Assembly: GCF_004521985.1 (NCBI RefSeq)
Contig: NZ_SBHZ01000015.1
Span: forward strand, 62,001-126,000
Direction: 5' to 3'
Source of the DNA: Ectopseudomonas khazarica
GTDB taxonomy: Bacteria > Pseudomonadota > Gammaproteobacteria > Pseudomonadales > Pseudomonadaceae
DNA: 64,000 bases
Shown here: one piece after another, positions 58,901 through 64,000 of the stretch
Layout of the letters: the number at the start of each line of letters is the position of its first letter
Numbering within the stretch: the first letter of the stretch is position 1
Program-made: the position numbers and the translations under genes
Notes under the pieces: generated by a model
The model's database searches: none
What the model was told of the DNA's origin: nothing
Seen by the model: only the letters and a program-made list of their open reading frames with translations

Positions 58901-59716
58901 TCAGTTGTAGGTGGTGCGCTTGGGCGCGGTTCTGACGTGGGTGGTGTAGAGGGTCAGGCCGGTGAAGGCCAGGCCGCCGACCAGGTTGCCCAGTGCGGTG
59001 GGGATCTCGTTCCAGATCATGTAATCCATCACCGAGAAGTCGCCGCCCATGATCATCGCCGAGGGGAACAGGAACATGTTCACCACCGAGTGCTCGAAGC
59101 CCATGAAGAAGAACAGCATGATCGGCATCCACATGGCGATGGTCTTGCCGCTCACGGTGGTGGAGATCATCGCCCCGACCACGCCCATCGACACCATCCA
59201 GTTGCACAGCATGCCGCGCAGGAAGATGGTCGCCCAGCCGGCCAGGCCGTATTCGGCATAGCCCAGGGTGCGCGCCTCGCCGATGTGCGAGATCTTCTCG
59301 CCGATGGCGCCCGGGCCGGTGGAGAAGCCGTAGGTGAAGACGAACGCCATCATGAAGGCCACGGTCAGCGCGCCGGCGAAGTTGCCGACGAACACCAGGC
59401 CCCAGTTGCGCAGCACGCCGCTCGGGGTGACGCCGGGGCGGCGGTCGAGCAGGGCCAGCGGGGTGAGCATGAACACGCCGGTGAGCAGGTCGAAGCCCAT
59501 CAGGTAGAGCATCACGAAGCCGACCGGGAAGAGCATGGCGCCCACCAGCGGCGAGCCGGTCTGCACGCCCACGGTGATGGCGAACACCGCCGCCAGGGCC
59601 AGGATGGCGCCCGCCATGAAGGCGCGGATCAGGGTGTCGCGGGTCGACATGAAGATCTTCGACTCACCGGCATCCACCATCTTGGTGACGAATTCTGTCG
59701 GGACCAGATAGGACAT
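58901..59716 (-). CDS. formate/nitrite transporter (FNT) family channel
   Basis: 271 aa with six membrane helices. The pore His is in FFFMGFEHSVVNMFLFP (about residue 205), and NWGLVFVGNFAGAL and CNWMVSMGV are FNT hallmarks. In this operon (nirB-nirD-FNT) the obvious cargo is nitrite, with import for assimilation or export of excess. It lies 42 bp after nirD and 9 bp before the PP2C-kinase gene. Confidence 0.9.
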   Translation of the reverse strand: MSYLVPTEFVTKMVDAGESKIFMSTRDTLIRAFMAGAILALAAVFAITVGVQTGSPLVGAMLFPVGFVMLYLMGFDLLTGVFMLTPLALLDRRPGVTPSGVLRNWGLVFVGNFAGALTVAFMMAFVFTYGFSTGPGAIGEKISHIGEARTLGYAEYGLAGWATIFLRGMLCNWMVSMGVVGAMISTTVSGKTIAMWMPIMLFFFMGFEHSVVNMFLFPSAMIMGGDFSVMDYMIWNEIPTALGNLVGGLAFTGLTLYTTHVRTAPKRTTYN

Positions 59717-59758
59717 GTTTGCGCTCTCTCGTTAGTTGTTGAAAAAGGGGGCAGGGGC

Positions 59759-60121
59759 TCAGCCCAGGCTGATTTCCACCCGCTCGCCACGCAGGCGCAC
59801 GGGCCAGACCGGCAGGTGCTGCTCGGGGTATTCCAGACAGGCACCGTCGCGCAGGCGAAAGTGCTGCTTGTACAGCGGCGAGGCGATCACCAGATCGCCT
59901 CCCAGGTGACCGACCAGGCCGCGGCCGATGACGTTGGCGCCGGATTTCGGGTCGCGGTTGCCGATGGCGAATACCTGCGGCTCGCTGTCCGGCAGGTAGA
60001 ACAGCGCCACCTGCTGGCCGCCGGCCAGGGCGACGATGCCGGAGCCGGCCACCAGGTCGGCGGTGCGGCACAGGGGGCGCCAGTCGGCGTGCGGATCGCG
60101 TGCGGTGTTGGACGGGCTCAT
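59759..60121 (-). CDS. nirD: assimilatory nitrite reductase small subunit
   Basis: 120 aa, Rieske-like fold: WRPLCRTADLVAGSGIVALAG at the start, FYLPDSEPQVFAIGNRDPKSGANVIGRGLVG in the middle (quoted as parts). The Rieske cysteines and histidines are absent, as usual for NirD. It supports NirB in NADH-dependent reduction of nitrite to ammonium. Its ATG overlaps the nirB stop by one base. Confidence 0.94.
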   Translation of the reverse strand: MSPSNTARDPHADWRPLCRTADLVAGSGIVALAGGQQVALFYLPDSEPQVFAIGNRDPKSGANVIGRGLVGHLGGDLVIASPLYKQHFRLRDGACLEYPEQHLPVWPVRLRGERVEISLG

Positions 60122-62679
60122 CAGACGGCCTCCTCGGTGACGGGGATCAGTTCCAGTTCATGGGCGCGCGCCGGACGGCGCTGGCCGCGTTCGCGGACGA
60201 AGCGGATGTCGGGGTCGCCGCCTTTTTCGTTGACGAAGGTGCGGAAGCGCTTGAGCTTCTCCTCGTCCTTCAGCGCGCCCGCCCATTCGCATTCGTAGCG
60301 CTCGACCACCAGCTGCATCTGCGCTTCCAGTTCGGCGGCGAGGCCCAGGCTGTCTTCCAGGATCACTTGCTTGAGGTAGTCCAGGCCGCCTTCCAGCGAT
60401 TCGCGCCACACCGAGGTGCGCTGCAGCTTGTCGGCGGTGCGGATGTAGAACATCAGCACGCGGTCGATGAGGCGTACCAGGCTGTCGTCGTCCAGGTCGG
60501 TGGCGAACAGTTCGGCATGCCGTGGGCGCATGCCGCCGTTGCCGCAGACGTACAGGTTCCAGCCGTTCTCGGTGGCGATCACGCCGATGTCCTTGCTCTG
60601 CGCCTCGGCGCACTCGCGGGTGCAGCCGCTGACCGCGAACTTGATCTTGTGCGGCGAGCGCAGGCCCTTGTAGCGATTCTCCAGGTGCAGGGCCATGGCC
60701 ACGCTGTCCTGCACGCCGTAGCGGCACCAGGTGCTGCCGACGCAGCTTTTCACCGTGCGCAGCGACTTGCCGTAGGCGTGGCCGGTCTCGAAACCGGCAG
60801 CGATCAGTTCGCCCCAGATGTCCGGCAGTTCGTGCAGCTGGGCGCCGAACAGGTCGATGCGCTGGCCGCCGGTGATCTTGGTGTAGAGGTCGTATTTCTT
60901 CGCCACCGCGCCGATGGCGATCAGCCCCTCGGGGGTGATCTCGCCGCCGGGGATGCGCGGCACCACCGAGTAGGTGCCGTTCTTCTGCATGTTGGCCATG
61001 AAGGTGTCGTTGGTGTCCTGCAGCGGAATCAGCGCCGGCTCGGTGATCGGCCGGTTCCAGCAGGAGGCGAGGATCGAGCCCACCGCCGGTTTGCAGATGT
61101 CGCAGCCGAGGTGGCCCTTGCCATGCCTGGCCAGCAGCTCCTCGAACGTCTCGATGCCCTCGACGCGGACGAAGTGATAGAGCTCCTGGCGGGTGTGGGC
61201 GAAGTGCTCGCAGAGGCTCGTGTCGACGGCCACGCCACGGGCGCTCAGCTCGTGCTCGACCACCTGCTTGAGCAGCGCCGCGCAGCCGCCACAGCCGGTG
61301 GCTGCTTTTGTGCTGGCCTTGACCCCGGCGACATCGCAGCAGCCGGCGTCGATGGCGGCGCACACCGAGCCCTTGCTGACGTTGTGGCAGGAGCAGATGG
61401 TGGCGCTGTCCGGCAGGGCGTCGGCGCCGAGCGCCGGGGCGCCGCCACCGGCGGGCATGATCAGGCTGGCCGGGTCGTCCGGCAGCCTGATGCCGTTCTG
61501 CGCGTACTGCAGCAGGGTGTCGTAGTAGCTGTTGTCGCCGACCAGCACGGCGCCGAGCACCTGGCAGCCGTCGGCGGAGACCACCAGGCGACGGTAGCTG
61601 GCGCTGGCCTCGTCGATGTAGCGGTAGCTGCGCGCGCCGGCCGTTGCGCCGTGGGCGTCGCCGATGGAGCCGACATCGACGCCGAGCAGCTTGAGCTTGG
61701 TCGACATGTCGGCGCCGAGGAACGGCTGCGCCTCGGCGCCGCAGAGCCGGGCAGCGACGGCGCGGGCCATCTGGTAGCCGGGCGCGACCAGGCCGAAGAT
61801 GCTGCCATTCCAGGCCGCGCACTCGCCGATGGCGTAGATGTTCGGGTCGCTGCTCAGGCACTGGTCATCGATCGCCACGCCGCCGCGCGGGCCGAGTTCC
61901 AGCGCGCAGGCGCGGGCCAGGGCGTCCTGCGGGCGGATACCGGCGGAGAAGACGATCAGGTCGGTCTCCAGGGCCTCATCGCCGGCGAAGTTCATCCGGT
62001 AGCGGTAGTCGCTGCCGGCGCTGATCGACTGCGTGGCCTTGCCCAGGTGCACGCCGACGCCGAGGTCCTCGATGCGCTGCCTGAGCGCGGCGCCGCCGAA
62101 GTCGTCGAGTTGCACCGGCATCAGGCGCGGGGCGAATTCCACCACGTGCGCTTCCAGGCCCAGCGATTTCAGCGCGTTGGCTGCCTCCAGACCGAGCAGG
62201 CCGCCGCCGACCACCACGCCGCGGCGTTTGCCCTGGGCGGCGGCGCGGATGGCGTCGAGATCGTCGAGGGTGCGGTAGACCAGGCGCGCATCGCCCTCGG
62301 CGCCTTCGATGGGCGGCACGAAGGGGTAGGAGCCGGTGGCCAGCACCAGCTTGTCGTAGGTGAAGCGCCCCTTGGCGGTGATCACCTCGCAGGCGGCGCG
62401 GTCGATCTCCAGCACCGGCGCAGCCAGGTGCAGGTACAGGCCGGGGCGTGCGTACAGTTCGGCGGCGCTCATCGCCAGGGATTCAGCATCGCGCCCGCTG
62501 AAGTATTCGGAGAGGTGCACGCGGTCGTAGGCGCGCTGCGCCTCCTCGCCGAACACGTCGATCCGGTAGTGTTCCAGCGCGCCGGCCGCGAGCAGTTGCT
62601 CGACGCAGTGGTGGCCGACCATGCCGTTGCCGATGATGACCAGGCGTTGCTTGTTGCTGGGGCGTTCTGTGCTGTTCAT
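60121..62679 (-). CDS. nirB: assimilatory nitrite reductase large subunit
   Basis: 852 aa. FAD/NAD(P) domain at the N-terminus (LVIIGNGMVGHHCVEQLL; GVVVGGGLLGLEAANAL), a BFD-type [2Fe-2S] site (ICSCHNVSKGS and TGCGGCAALL about 425-465) and the siroheme/[4Fe-4S] half with SCVGSTWCRYG and VSGCTRECAEAQSKD (about 635-690). It reduces nitrite to ammonium in the cytoplasm. Expression is likely nitrogen-regulated through the upstream sigma54 promoter and antitermination leader. Confidence 0.95.
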   Translation of the reverse strand: MNSTERPSNKQRLVIIGNGMVGHHCVEQLLAAGALEHYRIDVFGEEAQRAYDRVHLSEYFSGRDAESLAMSAAELYARPGLYLHLAAPVLEIDRAACEVITAKGRFTYDKLVLATGSYPFVPPIEGAEGDARLVYRTLDDLDAIRAAAQGKRRGVVVGGGLLGLEAANALKSLGLEAHVVEFAPRLMPVQLDDFGGAALRQRIEDLGVGVHLGKATQSISAGSDYRYRMNFAGDEALETDLIVFSAGIRPQDALARACALELGPRGGVAIDDQCLSSDPNIYAIGECAAWNGSIFGLVAPGYQMARAVAARLCGAEAQPFLGADMSTKLKLLGVDVGSIGDAHGATAGARSYRYIDEASASYRRLVVSADGCQVLGAVLVGDNSYYDTLLQYAQNGIRLPDDPASLIMPAGGGAPALGADALPDSATICSCHNVSKGSVCAAIDAGCCDVAGVKASTKAATGCGGCAALLKQVVEHELSARGVAVDTSLCEHFAHTRQELYHFVRVEGIETFEELLARHGKGHLGCDICKPAVGSILASCWNRPITEPALIPLQDTNDTFMANMQKNGTYSVVPRIPGGEITPEGLIAIGAVAKKYDLYTKITGGQRIDLFGAQLHELPDIWGELIAAGFETGHAYGKSLRTVKSCVGSTWCRYGVQDSVAMALHLENRYKGLRSPHKIKFAVSGCTRECAEAQSKDIGVIATENGWNLYVCGNGGMRPRHAELFATDLDDDSLVRLIDRVLMFYIRTADKLQRTSVWRESLEGGLDYLKQVILEDSLGLAAELEAQMQLVVERYECEWAGALKDEEKLKRFRTFVNEKGGDPDIRFVRERGQRRPARAHELELIPVTEEAV

Positions 62680-62718
62680 GGTGGTTCCCGGCGAAAGCTC
62701 ATCAGGTTTTCGTGCGGC

Positions 62719-62754
62719 AAAAAAAAGCGCCTGAAACCTTGCGGTTCCAGGCGC
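62719..62754 (-). terminator. leader terminator/attenuator upstream of nirB
   Basis: GCGCCTGGAACC pairs with GGTTTCAGGCGC (12 pairs, one G-T) around loop GCAA, followed by eight T. It lies 40 bases before the nirB start on the same strand, so it would stop most transcripts unless antitermination occurs. Confidence 0.88.
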
Positions 62755-62771
62755 CTTTGCCTGTTCTGTCG

Positions 62772-62790
62772 CGTGCCGCTCTATGGCACG
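62772..62790 (-). promoter_or_regulatory. ANTAR-type hairpin P2 in the nirB leader
   Basis: CGTGCC-ATAGAGC-GGCACG folds as a 6-bp stem. The loop begins A at position 1 and G at position 4 (ATAGAG), the ANTAR hexaloop pattern, with one extra base. It lies 17 bases before the terminator. Confidence 0.6.
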
Positions 62791-62803
62791 TCGCTACCCA
62801 ATT

Positions 62804-62815
62804 GCCTGCGTTGGC
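62804..62815 (-). promoter_or_regulatory. ANTAR-type hairpin P1 in the nirB leader
   Basis: GCC-AACGCA-GGC is a short stem with hexaloop AACGCA (A1, G4), upstream of hairpin P2 by 13 bases. Paired hexaloop stems before a terminator are the target of ANTAR antiterminators such as NasT and NasR in nitrate/nitrite operons. Confidence 0.6.
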
Positions 62816-62873
62816 TGTTCGATCGCCGTTGACCGAGTGGGTTGCCCGGGTGGCCGGGCTTGTACGGAGTCAT

Positions 62874-62888
62874 GCAGTGGCTGTGCCA
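62874..62888 (-). promoter_or_regulatory. sigma54 (-24/-12) promoter of nirBD
   Basis: TGGCACAGCCACTGC on the minus strand has GG at -24 and GC at -12 with the required spacing (TGGCAC-N5-[T/C]TGC). A start about 12 bases on (near 62862) gives a leader of about 180 nt. Sigma54 control implies NtrC-type nitrogen regulation. Confidence 0.75.
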
Positions 62889-63026
62889 ATCCCTGTCGAG
62901 ATGCGCCAGGCCGCTCTGTTCCGGGCCTCGGGCGCTGCGCTCAGGCGCGTTGCGGGTGGCGCGCGCAGCCCAAAAGAATGCACGGCGCGAATCCCTGCCC
63001 CATTGTGAGTCGCGGCCGGCCTGTGT

Positions 63027-63653
63027 TCAGCGGGCACGCCAGACGCTGGCCAGCCAGGGTTGTTGCTCACGTGGCAGGCCGTCTGGACGGTAGTAGTGCT
63101 CCAGCTCGGCGAAGCCGGCAGCGACGAGCCGTGCACGCCAGCGCTCCAGGTCGTGGTAGCTGCCGTAGCGCGGGCCGTTCCAGCCTTCCTGGTTGTCGCC
63201 GCGCGGGTTGGAGCTGAACAGCACGCCGCCGGTTTTCAGCGCCGCATGCAGTTGGCCGAGCACGCGCGGCAGCTCCTGGTCCGGCACATGGAACAGGCTG
63301 GCGTTGGCGAAGATACCGTCGAAATGCGCCTCGGGCAGGTCCAGGGCGAGGAAGTTCTGCTGCCACACCTCGCAGCCGCTGTCGGTGCGCGCCATCTCGA
63401 CGAATTCGGCGCAGCCATCCAGGCCGACGGCCTGATGCCCGAGCGCGCTGAAGGTGCGCAGGTCGCGGCCGGGGCCGCAGCCGAGATCGAGGATGCGCCA
63501 GGGCCTCGGCGCCTCGATATGGCGCAGCAGGGCGGCGATGTTCTGGCTGACGTCGTGGTCGCGGGTGCCCGCGCGGAAATCCTCGGCGCTGTCCTGATAG
63601 TGGCTCAGGGTCAGGGCGCTGATCTGGGCGAGTTCGTCGAGGGTGAGCGGCAT
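63027..63653 (-). CDS. SAM-dependent methyltransferase
   Basis: 208 aa, class I methyltransferase. Motif I is ILDLGCGPGRDLRTFSALG (about 55-73), an acidic post-I residue follows in AVGLDGCAEFVEMAR, and FDGIFANASLFHVP is motif IV. The start MPLTLDELAQISALTLSHYQ is chosen; 25 upstream residues in frame are not typical. It resembles tellurite-resistance TehB-like or biotin-type methyltransferases only in general; substrate unknown. It is separated from nirB by the regulated leader. Confidence 0.85.
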   Translation of the reverse strand: MPLTLDELAQISALTLSHYQDSAEDFRAGTRDHDVSQNIAALLRHIEAPRPWRILDLGCGPGRDLRTFSALGHQAVGLDGCAEFVEMARTDSGCEVWQQNFLALDLPEAHFDGIFANASLFHVPDQELPRVLGQLHAALKTGGVLFSSNPRGDNQEGWNGPRYGSYHDLERWRARLVAAGFAELEHYYRPDGLPREQQPWLASVWRAR

Positions 63654-63728
63654 GGCGAGGCTTCCGTAAAAACGTTCGGACAAGGCTACCAAAGTCGTCT
63701 GCCCTCTGCGCTTGCACGCTATTCCCAA

Positions 63729-63778
63729 GGAGCGGCTTCAGCCGCGATGAAACAGCTCGCCGCTATAGCGCCTCCTAC
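63729..63778. repeat. REP-like inverted pair
   Basis: GGAGCGGCTTCAGCCGCGAT and, inverted, TCGCCGCTATAGCGCCTCCT face each other across about 10 bases. Same family as the units at 36974, 40524 and 51152. Confidence 0.7.
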
Positions 63779-63820
63779 GGGTTTGTGGTCTGAACCATAC
63801 CGCCCGCAACCGCACGGAGC

Positions 63821-63842
63821 GTGGGAGGGGCTTCAGCCGCGA
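63821..63842 (+). repeat. single REP unit
   Basis: GTGGGAGGGGCTTCAGCCGC with trailing GA is identical over its length to the unit at 40562-40583 and 51152-51173. Confidence 0.75.
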
Positions 63843-64000
63843 CTGCACAAGATTCGTCGAACCGGCCCAAAATATTTCGGTTGCCATCTGCCTGTGGAGC
63901 AACCAGCGCAACAACCTGTTCACCGGTTTGCCCCATGGCAGGGCTTTGCCGTAGATTGGCCGGCTCACCTCGACCGGCATCGGCCGGTCATGCCTCGAGG

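Larger units (their letters stand above)
62680..63026. other. nirB leader and promoter region
   Basis: 347 bp between nirB and the methyltransferase gene; no coding region is supported. It holds, in transcription order on the minus strand, a sigma54 promoter (62874-62888), a predicted leader RNA of about 180 nt with two small hexaloop hairpins (62815-62804 and 62790-62772), and an intrinsic terminator (62754-62719) just before the start codon. Confidence 0.8.
63654..64000. other. intergenic region with REP-like repeats
   Basis: 347 bp to the window end without a supported gene. An 80-codon frame at 63738-63980 on the minus strand reads through the repeats and is rejected. It contains a REP pair (63729-63778), another REP unit (63821-63842), and the hairpin GACCGGC-ATCG-GCCGGTC (63972-63989) near the end, possibly before a gene outside the window. 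Confidence 0.65.

Noticed and set aside
58004..60298. 764-codon plus-strand frame over the kinase/FNT genes
   Set aside because: Same reason: opposite strand of three recognised genes, no homology signature.
60100..62832. Long plus-strand frame (910 codons) opposite nirB
   Set aside because: Complement of a well-identified gene, low-complexity Ala/Asp/Val composition, no domain.
63738..63980. 80-codon minus-strand frame at the right edge
   Set aside because: Reads through REP-like repeats; no ribosome site and no recognisable motif.
1..64000. tRNA, rRNA, CRISPR, insertion sequences, prophage genes
   Set aside because: Intergenic spaces were read through by eye; no cloverleaf, direct-repeat array, transposase or integrase was seen. 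A tRNAscan or CRISPR search would be the decisive check.

Overview
The window looks like chromosomal DNA from a Pseudomonas-type gammaproteobacterium. It is GC-rich with strong G/C third-position bias. It carries genus-typical families: OprD and OprO/P porins, a DUF2790 protein, OscA beside sbp, nirBD beside a PP2C-kinase fusion, and dispersed REP-like repeats of the GTGGGAGGGGCTTCAGCCGC type. The gene set would suit the P. mendocina/oleovorans group, but I cannot prove the species. I saw no rRNA, tRNA, CRISPR array, transposase or phage gene.

Layout. (1) 0-13.4 kb: a DUF2790 protein, an OprO/P porin divergent from a LysR regulator, an OprD-family porin, a small secreted protein, the two-component pair czcRS and the czcCBA metal-efflux operon. 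The OprD, small-protein and czcC promoters share one box with identical internal spacing, which points to a single metal-responsive regulon. (2) 13.4-24 kb: LuxR regulator / nitrilase-type amidase / APC permease; PhoD-like phosphatase, Crp/Fnr regulator, Mpo1-like membrane protein; an XRE regulator with a clear operator; a TauE/SafE exporter with an ABM enzyme and an ArsR regulator. (3) 24-34 kb: sulfate uptake (sbp-cysT-cysW-cysA with oscA), an SfnR-like protein that has lost its sigma54-contact motif, an unknown two-gene operon with CxxC motifs, and molybdate uptake (modABC) behind a ModE-type operator. (4) 34.4-44.5 kb: flavin monooxygenase, RidA-like protein, DUF1028 protein, M20 deacylase, RpiR regulator, polyamine-type ABC importer and DmpA-type P1 peptidase. 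This looks like an uncharacterised catabolic route for an acylated amine or peptide-like compound. (5) 44.6-54.5 kb: an L,D-transpeptidase, a NIPSNAP protein, then a LysR regulator with an aldehyde dehydrogenase, aminotransferase, NitT/TauT-type ABC importer and GMC alcohol oxidase, probably an amino-alcohol catabolic unit. (6) 54.5-63.7 kb: a PAS-PAS-PAS-GGDEF-EAL protein, a PP2C/Ser-Thr kinase fusion, an FNT channel, nirD, nirB and a methyltransferase.

Regulatory highlights. The nirB leader has a sigma54 promoter, two ANTAR-type hexaloop hairpins and a 12-bp intrinsic terminator, i.e. a NasT-style antitermination leader. The polyamine-type importer and the RpiR gene share a perfect 20-bp palindrome. 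In all four ABC importers the binding-protein gene is separated from the gene next to it in the operon by a strong hairpin or an inverted REP pair, which would keep binding-protein mRNA in excess.

How it fits together. Much of the window handles nutrient oxyanions (sulfate, molybdate, nitrite), metal stress and scavenging of nitrogen compounds. The best candidates for undescribed biology are the FMO-Rid-DUF1028-M20-P1 cluster, the CxxC two-gene operon with a Fur-like box, and the sigma54-type activator without GAFTGA.
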